NCBI GenBank assembly: GCA_028718405.1
Contig: JAQULV010000061.1
Span: forward strand, 1 to 7,287
Length of the DNA stretch: 7,287 nt
From: Smithellaceae bacterium
GTDB lineage: Bacteria > Desulfobacterota > Syntrophia > Syntrophales > JAQULV01
Direction: 5' to 3'
Positions within the stretch are counted from its first letter, which is position 1. Each line of letters opens with the position of its first letter. Below, piece after piece: positions 1 to 5,835 of this stretch. Both the position numbers and the translations under genes were made by a program. The notes beneath the pieces were generated by a model that saw nothing but the letters and a program-made list of their open reading frames with translations, was not told where the DNA came from and searched no databases.

Positions 1-42
1 GATAAAAGAGATCTTCAAGGTACGACTTTATAATTCCTGCTC

Positions 43-87
43 TCAAAGAACGAAGGAGCTTCTAACCTTTCCGGAATAAAGAGTCAA
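43..87 (-). promoter_or_regulatory. Candidate rRNA-operon promoter and boxA downstream of tyrS
   Basis: Reading leftward past the tyrS stop codon there is a TTGACT -35-like hexamer (82-87), a 17-base spacer and TAGAAG (59-64, four of six matches to TATAAT). About 6 bases further on is CGTTCTTTGA (43-52), which resembles the boxA antitermination element found in the leaders of bacterial rRNA operons. No terminator is visible between the tyrS stop and this element. The combination suggests that a stable-RNA operon starts here and runs off the left edge. No 16S sequence is inside the window, so this is inference. The -10 is imperfect and boxA is short enough to occur by chance. Confidence 0.35.
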
Positions 88-101
88 GCGAAATTTTCAG
101 T

Positions 102-1385
102 TTATTTCAGTTTCACAATGAAATAAGTCTTCTTGCCTTTACGCAGCAGAATTTCGCCAGCCGTATTGGCATCAGCGGCGCTTATGATATCATCGAACGT
201 GGTAATCTGTCGATCGTTGACATACCCACCGCCCTGGGAAAGTAGCCGTCGCGCCTCACTTTGAGAGGCACAAAGGTTCACCTCATGAAACAATTTATAT
301 GCGGGTACGCCCCGCTCCAGAACTGCTCTTTCTTTTTCGACAAACGGGATAGCGGCGATGTCAAGTTCGACATTTTCTCTCGGTATTGTCGAAGAAGGTA
401 ATATGCTCGCCTCTATGGGCTTCGTGTGAAACGCCTTTGCGGCCGCTCGCCACGCCCCTACAGCCTCATCGCGGCCATGTGTAATTGTTGTCGCCTCAAA
501 TGCCAACACTGCTTTGGCCATGTTGATTTTAGCGTCCGTCAACGAACCAATTTGCCTAATCTCATCCATCGGCAGAAAAGTAAATAGAGCCAGGAATCTT
601 TCAACATCGGCATCATCGACGTTAATCCAATGTTGATAGTATTCGTAAGGGCTCGTCAGCGCAGAGTCGAGCCACACCGTTCCTTTTTCAGTCTTGCCCA
701 TTTTGTGGCCGGCGGATGTTGTAATCAGGGGGAAGGTCATACTATAGGCGTTCTTGCCTTCTATCCTTCTAATGAGGTCACTTCCCGCCAGCATGTTACC
801 CCACTGATCGTTGCCGCCCATTTGAAGTGCACATTGATAATTTCGGAACAGATACAGGAAGTCATAAGCCTGAAGAAGCATGTAATTGAACTCAATGAAA
901 TTAAGCCCTTTTTCCAAGCGTATCCTGTAACTTTCAGCCGCAAGCATTTTGTTGATACTGAAGTGCCGACCAATATCACGCAGGAATTCAATGTAATTCA
1001 GCTCGGTCAGCCAGTCGGCGTTGTTCAGCAGAATCGCTTTACCATCCTGAAAATCCAGATACCGCGAAAGTTGTTTCTGCAGGCAGGAAGCGTTATGATC
1101 AATTTGTTCCCTGGTAAGTATCCGACGCATCTCTGTCTTGCCGCTTGGATCGCCTATCAACCCCGTCCCTCCCCCAACAAGGGCGATCGGCCGGTGACCA
1201 TTTCTCTGCATGTGCGCCAAGGCCATGATTGGCACTAGGCTGCCAATGTGGAGGCTGGTGGCGGTAGGATCAAAGCCTATGTAACAGGTTATTTTCTCAT
1301 TGCGCAGGAGATCTCTGATGAGGCTTTCGTCAGTTACCTGTTCGATAAATCCCCGCTCCCAAAAGATATCAAAGACGCTGTTCAA
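102..1385 (-). CDS. tyrS: Tyrosyl-tRNA synthetase (TyrRS)
   Basis: Cytosolic class Ic aminoacyl-tRNA synthetase that activates tyrosine with ATP and charges tRNA-Tyr. The 427-residue protein has the family's usual length and looks complete. The Rossmann catalytic domain has the HIGH-type motif HIGS (about 46-49), the GLIGDPSGKT stretch (about 75-84), the tyrosine-binding QMGGNDQWGN segment (about 188-197) and a KMSKS-type loop in the variant KMGKT (228-232), which is common in bacterial TyrRS. The C-terminal 65 or so residues are an S4-type RNA-binding domain (VPAYKLF through GGYVNDRQI). The start is TTG: a strong purine-rich Shine-Dalgarno (GGAGGAGG) lies 9 bases upstream, no ATG or GTG offers a better start, and the next methionine is near residue 54, inside the catalytic domain. 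It follows ymdB by 30 bases and is probably last in the unit. Confidence 0.97.
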   Translation of the reverse strand: MNSVFDIFWERGFIEQVTDESLIRDLLRNEKITCYIGFDPTATSLHIGSLVPIMALAHMQRNGHRPIALVGGGTGLIGDPSGKTEMRRILTREQIDHNASCLQKQLSRYLDFQDGKAILLNNADWLTELNYIEFLRDIGRHFSINKMLAAESYRIRLEKGLNFIEFNYMLLQAYDFLYLFRNYQCALQMGGNDQWGNMLAGSDLIRRIEGKNAYSMTFPLITTSAGHKMGKTEKGTVWLDSALTSPYEYYQHWINVDDADVERFLALFTFLPMDEIRQIGSLTDAKINMAKAVLAFEATTITHGRDEAVGAWRAAAKAFHTKPIEASILPSSTIPRENVELDIAAIPFVEKERAVLERGVPAYKLFHEVNLCASQSEARRLLSQGGGYVNDRQITTFDDIISAADANTAGEILLRKGKKTYFIVKLK

Positions 1386-1392
1386 GAATATG

Positions 1393-1402
1393 CCCCTCCT
1401 CC
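1393..1402 (-). promoter_or_regulatory. Strong ribosome binding site for tyrS
   Basis: On the minus strand this reads GGAGGAGGGG, and its GGAGGAGG core is separated by 9 bases from the TTG codon at 1385-1383. It settles the otherwise unusual TTG start, because no ATG in frame lies nearby. Confidence 0.75.
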
Positions 1403-1415
1403 GAGGAATATAAGC

Positions 1416-2204
1416 TTATATTTCGCCCACTCTCGTATCTAATCTTTTGATGTCTCTGGCCTTGCCCCCCTCTTCATCCACGTCAATGATTACTCCCTGA
1501 AGGCGTATATCCCCCTTGGCGACATCGAACTTATTGGGCATCTGGTATAGAAATCTATTTAGGACAATTTCTTTTTTCGTTCCAATCACTGAATCGAAGG
1601 GCCCCGTCATGCCAACATCGGTTATGTACGCAGTGCCGCCGGGCATGACATGGTCATCGGCCGTTTGGACATGTGTGTGTGTCCCCAACACGGCACTGAC
1701 CCTGCCATCGGCAAACCACCCCAAGGCCTGCTTTTCGGAAGTCGCCTCAGCGTGGAAATCAACAACTATTATATGGCTCTTGGCGGAAATTTTTTGAATC
1801 TCTTCATCCAAGCATCGAAAGGGGCAATCCAGGGAATGCATGAAAACTCTTCCCGCAAGGTTGACAACCCCGACGTGTAATCCAGAAGAGGTGGGCATGA
1901 TAACGCTACCCCACCCCGGAGTGCCAGTTGGATAGTTTGCCGGCCGCAAGAGCGTCTCATAGTCCTCGATGAATTCCAGGACTTCTCTCTTGTCCCAGAT
2001 ATGGTTGCCTGAGGTTAATACGTCGATCCCGTAACCAAAGAGTTCTTCTACTATTTCTCTGGTGACCCCGAAGCCTGAAGCTGCATTTTCGCAATTCGCA
2101 ATGACAAGGTCTATCTTGTTGTCGGCGACCATAGTGGGTAATAATTCCCGAACCGCTCTCCGGCCGGGCTTACCCACAATGTCGCCTATAAAGAGTATCT
2201 TCAT
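1416..2204 (-). CDS. ymdB: YmdB family metallophosphoesterase (TIGR00282 type)
   Basis: Calcineurin-like phosphoesterase of the YmdB family. In Bacillus subtilis YmdB hydrolyses 2',3'-cyclic nucleotides in vitro and affects biofilm and motility gene expression; the physiological substrate is unsettled. The 262-residue length is typical. The metal-ligand pattern is intact: D8 in MKILFIGDIVG, E39-N40 in NCENAASGFG, N67-H68 in TSGNHIWDK, H151 in VDFHAEATSEK, and H176/H178 in GTHTHVQTADD, followed by the family signature TDVGMTGPFDSVIG. There is no signal peptide, so it is cytosolic. The ATG lies 7 bases after the rny stop, which implies co-transcription and probably translational coupling. The rny-ymdB pairing is conserved in many bacteria and suggests a role connected with RNA turnover. 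Confidence 0.95.
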   Translation of the reverse strand: MKILFIGDIVGKPGRRAVRELLPTMVADNKIDLVIANCENAASGFGVTREIVEELFGYGIDVLTSGNHIWDKREVLEFIEDYETLLRPANYPTGTPGWGSVIMPTSSGLHVGVVNLAGRVFMHSLDCPFRCLDEEIQKISAKSHIIVVDFHAEATSEKQALGWFADGRVSAVLGTHTHVQTADDHVMPGGTAYITDVGMTGPFDSVIGTKKEIVLNRFLYQMPNKFDVAKGDIRLQGVIIDVDEEGGKARDIKRLDTRVGEI

Positions 2205-2211
2205 TAAATAC

Positions 2212-3783
2212 CTATTTGGCGAAATCGGAGACTCTCGTTTCCCTGATAACAGTAACCTTTATCTGACCAGGGTAAGTCAACTCTGTTTCGATTTTCTTTA
2301 CGATGTCTTTACACAGCATGACGGCATCGTTATCGGATATCTTTTCGTTTTCTACGAGAATGCGTATTTCTCTGCCAGCCTGAATAGCGTAGCACCTATC
2401 GACGCCGCTGAACGAGTGGGCGATGTTCTCCAACTCTTCCAAGCGTTTCACATAGGTTTCCAGCATTTCGCGGCGCGCCCCTGGTCTGGCTGCCGAAAGC
2501 GTGTCGGCCGCCTGGACCAGAACACCCAAAAGGGTATTGTTGCGACCATCATCGTGATGCGTGGCAATGGCCTGAACTATCCGCGGCGACTCTCCGAACT
2601 TCTTCGCATAATCACCGCCTATAGCAGCATGAGTGCCCTCTATCTTGTGGTCCACCGCTTTGCCGATATCATGAAGCAACCCAGCCCTTTTCGCCTCCTT
2701 GACGTTCATTCTCAATTCCGATGCCATCATCCCGGTTAGATGGGCAACCTCGATCGAATGTTGAAGAACGTTTTGCGAGTAACTGGTTCGATACTTGAGG
2801 CTTCCTAAAAGATAGACTATTTCGGGATGCAGGTCATGTACCCCCACATCGAACGATGCCCTTTCTCCCGTTTCTCGGATTATATTGTCGACCTCTACTT
2901 TAGCCTTTCTGACTATATCTTCAATTCGGCCGGGATGGATGCGGCCATCTGTAATGAGTCTCTCCAACGACAACCTCGCCACTTCTCTGCGTACCGGATC
3001 AAAGCTGGAAAGAACGACTGCTTCAGGAGTATCATCCACAATAAGATCGATACCTGTCGCCGCCTCAATAGCCCTGATGTTGCGACCTTCCCTCCCTATG
3101 ATCCTCCCTTTCATCTCTTCGTTGGGAAGATTGACGACTGAAACCGTGTTTTCCGCGATGAAGTCTCCTGAATACCTTTGGATAGCGTAGGCTATTATTT
3201 CCCGCGACTTTTTGTCGGCGACACGCTTTGTCTCTTCCTCAACCTTCCTTACAACCAGCGCGGCTTCTCTCTTCGCATCTGCCTCCATGGACTGTACCAG
3301 ATAGATCTTCGCCTCTTCCGACGAAATGCCGGCTATGCGCTCCAATTTTTCTCGTTGTTCTTCAATGAGACGATCCAGTTTATCGTGTTTTTCGTTGATA
3401 AGACTCTCACGGGATAACAGCGCTTTCTCGCGTCCTTCTATATTTCCTTCCCTTTGAGCAAGAACATCCATCCTTTTGTCGAGACCACCCTCTTTAGCCC
3501 GGAGTCTTTTTTCCAGATTGTCGAGTTCACCCTTTCTCTCGACAGTCTCATTTTCAAAATCGGCTTTCAGCTTTAAGAGGTTCTCTTTGGCCTGAAGCAT
3601 CGCCTCCTTCTTGATGGTCTCCGCTTCTTTCTTTGCTTCGTCGACGATCCTTGCAGAAAGGCTCTCCGATGACGCAAGTTTCTTTTGGGCAACCTTTTGC
3701 TTCAGGAAATAACCTATCGATATGCCGATGGCAATCGACGCCAGCGTAGCCAACACAACTATTCCAATATATGTATATGTCAA
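2212..3783 (-). CDS. rny: Ribonuclease Y (RNase Y), membrane-anchored endoribonuclease
   Basis: Endoribonuclease that starts mRNA decay in bacteria lacking or supplementing RNase E. The 523 residues match the family length (about 510-525). Order of parts: an N-terminal membrane anchor (about residues 5-26, a hydrophobic run followed by KQK); a long charged coiled coil (about 35-200, rich in Glu, Lys, Arg and Leu); a KH RNA-binding domain with the signature [11 protein letters not shown] (226-236); and an HD metal-dependent phosphohydrolase domain with the HD dyad at 371-372 ([12 protein letters not shown]), HH near 409-410 and an [14 protein letters not shown] motif. The start is TTG, supported by GGAGGTGA 7 bases upstream and by the need to keep the anchor, since the next Met is residue 62. 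It lies between the 6S-like interval and ymdB. All key residues appear intact. Confidence 0.97.
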   Translation of the reverse strand: MTYTYIGIVVLATLASIAIGISIGYFLKQKVAQKKLASSESLSARIVDEAKKEAETIKKEAMLQAKENLLKLKADFENETVERKGELDNLEKRLRAKEGGLDKRMDVLAQREGNIEGREKALLSRESLINEKHDKLDRLIEEQREKLERIAGISSEEAKIYLVQSMEADAKREAALVVRKVEEETKRVADKKSREIIAYAIQRYSGDFIAENTVSVVNLPNEEMKGRIIGREGRNIRAIEAATGIDLIVDDTPEAVVLSSFDPVRREVARLSLERLITDGRIHPGRIEDIVRKAKVEVDNIIRETGERASFDVGVHDLHPEIVYLLGSLKYRTSYSQNVLQHSIEVAHLTGMMASELRMNVKEAKRAGLLHDIGKAVDHKIEGTHAAIGGDYAKKFGESPRIVQAIATHHDDGRNNTLLGVLVQAADTLSAARPGARREMLETYVKRLEELENIAHSFSGVDRCYAIQAGREIRILVENEKISDNDAVMLCKDIVKKIETELTYPGQIKVTVIRETRVSDFAK

Positions 3784-3790
3784 CTCTATT

Positions 3791-3798
3791 TCACCTCC
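3791..3798 (-). promoter_or_regulatory. Consensus ribosome binding site for rny
   Basis: The minus strand reads GGAGGTGA, an almost perfect anti-Shine-Dalgarno match, 7 bases before the TTG codon at 3783-3781. It identifies TTG as the rny start. Confidence 0.8.
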
Positions 3799-3842
3799 CT
3801 CAGTCGCATGCCTGGCCTATGCACGCAAAGCACACGGCGTTT

Positions 3843-4040
3843 GTTAGCGGAATCATGAAAGGATGGGGGAGTGGCTATGGGGCTTTATCTGGGAGAAACG
3901 GGAATATCGCGCATCGGTTTGCGAGTCTTTCTCTTCACCAAACTGCCATCAGAACAGCAAAAATCGACGGCAGCTGCCGGCTCGTCTCTAGAGTCCCACT
4001 AGGCTCAAATTTGGAAAGGTGCCCATTCAATATCACTAAC
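3843..4040 (-). ncRNA. ssrS: Candidate 6S RNA (RNA polymerase-binding regulatory RNA)
   Basis: The 279 bases between zapA and rny have no convincing ORF. Read on the minus strand they can be folded by eye into 6S-like architecture. The closing stem is GTTAGTG (4034-4040) with CGCTAAC (3843-3849), including one G-U pair. It continues inward as TGA-ATGGG (4022-4029) with CCCAT-bulge-TCA (3856-3867). Next comes a central bubble of about 22 bases per side (3999-4021 and 3868-3889). The terminal stem pairs TGGGA/GAGACG (3994-3998, 3983-3988) with CGTTTC/TCCCA (3890-3900), and has an inner 8-bp hairpin (3943-3950 with 3966-3973). Length near 200 bases and a position just downstream of zapA both fit known ssrS loci. 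6S RNA mimics an open promoter and binds housekeeping holoenzyme. The ends are approximate, the folding was manual, and no dedicated promoter was recognised. Confidence 0.65.
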
Positions 4041-4062
4041 GTGAACGGCAGGGAGGCGAAAA

Positions 4063-4338
4063 TTAACTTTCGTTCATGAGACTCAACAGCGTCTCTGATC
4101 TTTTCTCCAATTGGCTACAGATATCTTCCTTCGTTCCTTTAAGCTTCAGGTAGTCATCTGCGATATTCAGAGCTACCAGGATGGCAACCTTCAGGGAATC
4201 TTCCTGGCCTGTTGCCTTCCCAATCTCTTCTACCTTTTTGCTTACATAATCAATAACCATGGCCGCATGCTCATCGCCCGAATCACTTCTGACGGAAATC
4301 TCCTGCCCCAGTATTTGGATATCAAAGCTCTTGTTCAC
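4063..4338 (-). CDS. zapA: Cell division protein ZapA
   Basis: ZapA binds FtsZ and promotes bundling and Z-ring assembly in the cytoplasm. The 91-residue protein has the family layout: a short N-terminal beta-rich domain (KSFDIQILGQEISVRSDSGDE, with the common I-x-I-x-G-x-x-x-x-V/I-R pattern), a conserved Y-V-x-x-K-V-E-E-I helix (about 31-39), an LKVAILVALNIADDYLKL helix (about 48-65) and a C-terminal coiled coil. The start is GTG, 15 bases after the stop of the upstream ZapB-like gene; the next Met (residue 27) would remove the N-terminal sheet, so GTG is preferred even though the upstream Shine-Dalgarno is weak (translational coupling is plausible). The 6S-like interval follows directly. 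Confidence 0.9.
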   Translation of the reverse strand: MNKSFDIQILGQEISVRSDSGDEHAAMVIDYVSKKVEEIGKATGQEDSLKVAILVALNIADDYLKLKGTKEDICSQLEKRSETLLSLMNES

Positions 4339-4353
4339 CGCGTAGCCCCAAAC

Positions 4354-4605
4354 CTACTCAGAAACTCCTATATTCTGAAGTAAATCCAGCAGTGAATCTA
4401 CCTTGGTACGAATGGCATCCCTTTCCTCCGCTAAGCCTTCTATTCTTTTTTTAGCCTCTTCTAACTCCCATCCTTTATTTTTTAAAAGTTCTTCTAAATC
4501 CTGATTTTGTTTTCTCAGTGCCTTATGCTCGGCGAGCATCTTTCCAATCTTTTCTTCCAGTTCATTGAATTTTACTAACTCCACCTTAAGCCCATCCTTG
4601 ATCAC
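4354..4605 (-). CDS. Small coiled-coil protein, ZapB-like
   Basis: An 83-residue, highly charged protein that is almost entirely heptad-like coiled coil (FNELEEKIGKMLAEHKALRK onward, with regularly spaced Leu/Ile and abundant Glu and Lys). ZapB-type proteins are short coiled coils that associate with ZapA at the Z-ring. The assignment here rests on size, composition and position 15 bases upstream of zapA, not on a catalytic motif, so homology to E. coli ZapB is uncertain. The start is GTG at 4605 with a loose GGGGG upstream. A second GTG at 4584, preceded by AAGGA about 10 bases away, would give MELVKFNELEEKI and is a credible alternative. It is the first gene of the minus-strand unit, behind the promoter at 4662-4689. 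Confidence 0.75.
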   Translation of the reverse strand: MIKDGLKVELVKFNELEEKIGKMLAEHKALRKQNQDLEELLKNKGWELEEAKKRIEGLAEERDAIRTKVDSLLDLLQNIGVSE

Positions 4606-4661
4606 AGAATCGCGCCCCCGAGAAAAAAATCCTTTATAATCAGGAAATTCGCTGGCATCGG

Positions 4662-4689
4662 ATTATGCCATAGGGTTCACAAAAGTCAA
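4662..4689 (-). promoter_or_regulatory. Sigma70-type promoter of the zapB-like/zapA unit
   Basis: The minus strand carries TTGACT (4684-4689), a 16-base spacer and CATAAT (4662-4667), five of six matches in each box. The predicted start point is near 4655, leaving a leader of about 50 bases before the GTG. A small inverted repeat, GGCAT/ATGCC (4654-4658 with 4665-4669), overlaps the -10 region and could be an operator half-site pair, but it is short. Confidence 0.6.
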
Positions 4690-4795
4690 GCTCTTTAATC
4701 ATTTATGTGGAGCGACCCAAAGTACTAAGAAAAACTTATAGAGGCATGTCTCATCAATAACGATCCAGCGATCCGAAATAATTCTGAAAAATTGC

Positions 4796-4824
4796 TTGAC
4801 TTCATCATGAACATAGAATATTGA
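4796..4824 (+). promoter_or_regulatory. Candidate promoter for the csp leader or a small RNA
   Basis: TTGACT (4796-4801), a 17-base spacer and TATTGA (4819-4824). The -35 is near consensus and the -10 matches at four positions. Transcription would begin around 4831, about 170 bases upstream of the cold-shock gene and about 85 bases before an intrinsic terminator. Confidence 0.45.
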
Positions 4825-4830
4825 TTTAGC

Positions 4831-4950
4831 ACTTTCCAAAATATTACTGCCCTCTGGGCATGGACTTAAGGAAAGAGATAAAAGTTGGGTAAAGGCATCT
4901 TGGACCGTAAAAGTAAACCACCCGTTTATATCCAGGTGGTTTTTTATTTT
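4831..4950 (+). ncRNA. Structured terminated transcript upstream of csp (small RNA or attenuated leader)
   Basis: This stretch has no plausible plus-strand ORF. It contains nested inverted repeats, CTTTCC (4832-4837) with GGAAAG (4870-4875), enclosing TGCCC (4848-4852) and GGGCA (4856-4860), and it ends in an intrinsic terminator. A promoter-like element precedes it. It could be an independent RNA of about 120 bases or the 5' leader of the csp mRNA with conditional termination. I recognise no named riboswitch or RNA family. The evidence is structural and made by eye. Confidence 0.35.
4915..4950 (+). terminator. Intrinsic terminator upstream of csp
   Basis: AAACCACC (4915-4922) pairs perfectly with GGTGGTTT (4935-4942) across a 12-base loop, and the T-rich run TTTTTTATTTT (4940-4950) follows on the plus strand. 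No protein gene on the plus strand lies upstream in the window, so it must act on an RNA begun in the intergenic region. Confidence 0.65.
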
Positions 4951-5003
4951 ATGGCACCGTGGCAATCCGACTTTGGAAAAATCTAAGAAAGGAGGATGCA
5001 GCG

Positions 5004-5204
5004 ATGTCGGAAGGTAAAGTAAAGTGGTTCAATGAGAAGAAGGGCTTCGGATTCATCGAAAAGGATGACGGCGAAGACGTATTTGTTCACTTCAGCGCCA
5101 TTCAGACCAGCGGATTTAAGACACTATCCGAGGGGCAGCGCGTCAGCTTTGATGTCGAGAAGGGTCCCAAGGGCCCGTCGGCAACGAACGTAAAAGCCAT
5201 TTAA
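5004..5204 (+). CDS. Cold-shock domain protein (CspA family)
   Basis: A 66-residue single cold-shock domain (OB-fold) protein that binds single-stranded RNA or DNA and acts as an RNA chaperone or antiterminator in the cytoplasm. RNP1 (KGFGFIE) and RNP2 (VFVHFSAI) are both intact, following the typical start [15 protein letters not shown], and the C-terminus [19 protein letters not shown] is normal for the family. The ATG is chosen because AAAGGAGG (4988-4995) sits 8 bases upstream; an in-frame GTG at 4959 would add a tail foreign to the family. Which Csp paralogue it is cannot be told. A terminator follows immediately. The long leader with an internal terminator suggests control after initiation. 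Despite the family name, induction by cold is not shown here. Confidence 0.96.
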   Translation: MSEGKVKWFNEKKGFGFIEKDDGEDVFVHFSAIQTSGFKTLSEGQRVSFDVEKGPKGPSATNVKAI

Positions 5205-5231
5205 TTAGAATCCATAATTAGAAACATGGCC

Positions 5232-5270
5232 GAAAGAGGCATCCCCAAGAGGGATGCCTCTTTCTTGTTC
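5232..5270 (+). terminator. Strong intrinsic terminator after csp
   Basis: A perfect 14-bp inverted repeat, GAAAGAGGCATCCC (5232-5245) and GGGATGCCTCTTTC (5251-5264), with a 5-base loop and a T-rich tail (TTTCTTGTTC). It starts 27 bases after the csp stop codon. It should largely separate csp transcription from the RRM gene downstream. Confidence 0.88.
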
Positions 5271-5313
5271 AGGCGCCAAGCTGACACTGCAATATGGGCG
5301 AAATAACAGGATT

Positions 5314-5330
5314 GGCACCCGGCGGGTGCT
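5314..5330 (+). promoter_or_regulatory. Hairpin in the RRM gene leader
   Basis: GCACCC (5315-5320) and GGGTGC (5324-5329) form a stem with a 3-base loop, extendable by one G-U pair. It ends 4 bases before the GGAAGGA ribosome binding site (5334-5340). It could influence translation of the RNA-binding protein, for instance by autoregulation, but no experiment-like evidence is in the sequence. Confidence 0.4.
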
Positions 5331-5344
5331 ATCGGAAGGAAAAT

Positions 5345-5686
5345 ATGATAAAGAAACTATACATAGGGAACTTGACATCCCAGGTCAGAGAGGAGGATCT
5401 CCTGTCTAATTTTAAGGAGGCTGGAGCGGTGATCTCGGTAGCCATCATCAAGGATCGGATGACCGGATACTCCAAGGGATTTGGATTCGTCGAAATGGAG
5501 ACGATTGAAGGTGCTCAAGAAGCCATTAAGATGTTCAACGGAGGGAATTTAGACGGGAATACTATTGTCGTCAATGAAGCCAAGCCGCCGCGAGAGCAAG
5601 GTGGAACAAGACCCTATCAGGGTGGCGGCAAGAGTAACGCCGGCGGATATCGAGGCGGATTCGGCGGCAGAAGCGGACGACGATAA
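5345..5686 (+). CDS. RRM-domain RNA-binding protein with Gly/Arg-rich tail
   Basis: A 113-residue protein with one RNA recognition motif (about residues 4-80) and a flexible tail. RNP2 is LYIGNL (5-10) and RNP1 is KGFGFVEM (44-51), including the aromatic residues that stack on RNA bases; the surrounding pattern (EEDLLSNFKEAGAVISVAII, AQEAIKMFNGGNLDGNTIVV) is canonical. Residues 84-113 are Gly/Arg rich (GGYRGGFGGRSGRR), like tails of cyanobacterial and proteobacterial Rbp proteins and eukaryotic glycine-rich RNA-binding proteins. The ATG is preferred because GGAAGGA precedes it and the RRM begins at once; an upstream in-frame ATG at 5294 adds 17 residues and lacks a clear Shine-Dalgarno. It follows the csp terminator, so it probably has its own promoter, which I could not identify securely. 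Its RNA targets are unknown. Confidence 0.93.
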   Translation: MIKKLYIGNLTSQVREEDLLSNFKEAGAVISVAIIKDRMTGYSKGFGFVEMETIEGAQEAIKMFNGGNLDGNTIVVNEAKPPREQGGTRPYQGGGKSNAGGYRGGFGGRSGRR

Positions 5687-5804
5687 ACAACTTACAGCTG
5701 ACAGGGTCGCGGCGGCGTCAGGCGTATGGCGGCGCAGAGACTCTGCCGTTGGTCAGCGCTGTGGTTGCGGTTTCATACCTTTCGCATACCTGAATAGGCA
5801 CTAT

Positions 5805-5827
5805 CCTCCGGAAAACTTTTCCGGGGG
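5805..5827. terminator. GC-rich hairpin between convergent RRM and dus genes
   Basis: CCTCCGGAA (5805-5813) pairs with TTCCGGGGG (5819-5827), including one G-U pair, around a 5-base loop. It lies 9 bases beyond the dus stop codon and about 120 bases beyond the RRM stop. Neither strand has a proper T-run after the stem, so it is only a possible terminator or a 3'-end stabiliser for the converging transcripts. Confidence 0.4.
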
Positions 5828-5835
5828 GTAGGCGC

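Noticed and set aside
630..1238. Long plus-strand open frame (about 200 codons) inside tyrS
   Set aside because: It is antisense to a complete, motif-rich tyrS, shows no recognisable domain, and has unnatural composition, as expected for a shadow frame.
2062..2739. Plus-strand open frame of about 225 codons across the ymdB/rny junction
   Set aside because: It is antisense to two intact genes, has no family motif and no ribosome binding site that I could see.
3771..4079. Plus-strand open frame across the zapA-rny interval
   Set aside because: No family resemblance and no ribosome binding site. The interval is better explained by the 6S-like RNA on the opposite strand.
4831..4950. Known riboswitch (for example GEMM/c-di-GMP) in the csp leader
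   Set aside because: I looked for GEMM-like conserved blocks but did not find a convincing match. The stems present are simple inverted repeats.
4699..4965. Minus-strand open frame of 88 codons in the zapB-csp interval
   Set aside because: No Shine-Dalgarno before its ATG, no recognisable motif, and it runs through the intrinsic terminator hairpin and promoter-like elements of the plus strand. Better explained as non-coding.
4959..5003. Extended N-terminus of the cold-shock protein from a GTG
   Set aside because: The extra residues are not found in the family and would translate through the real Shine-Dalgarno at 4988-4995.
5294..5344. Extended N-terminus of the RRM protein from the upstream ATG
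   Set aside because: No clear Shine-Dalgarno precedes it, the extension passes through the leader hairpin, and the RRM fold begins right at the 5345 start.
5565..5831. Out-of-frame plus-strand ORF overlapping the RRM tail
   Set aside because: Different frame from the RRM gene, low-complexity composition derived from the Gly/Arg tail codons, no motif. The RRM protein already ends naturally, so a frameshift is not needed.
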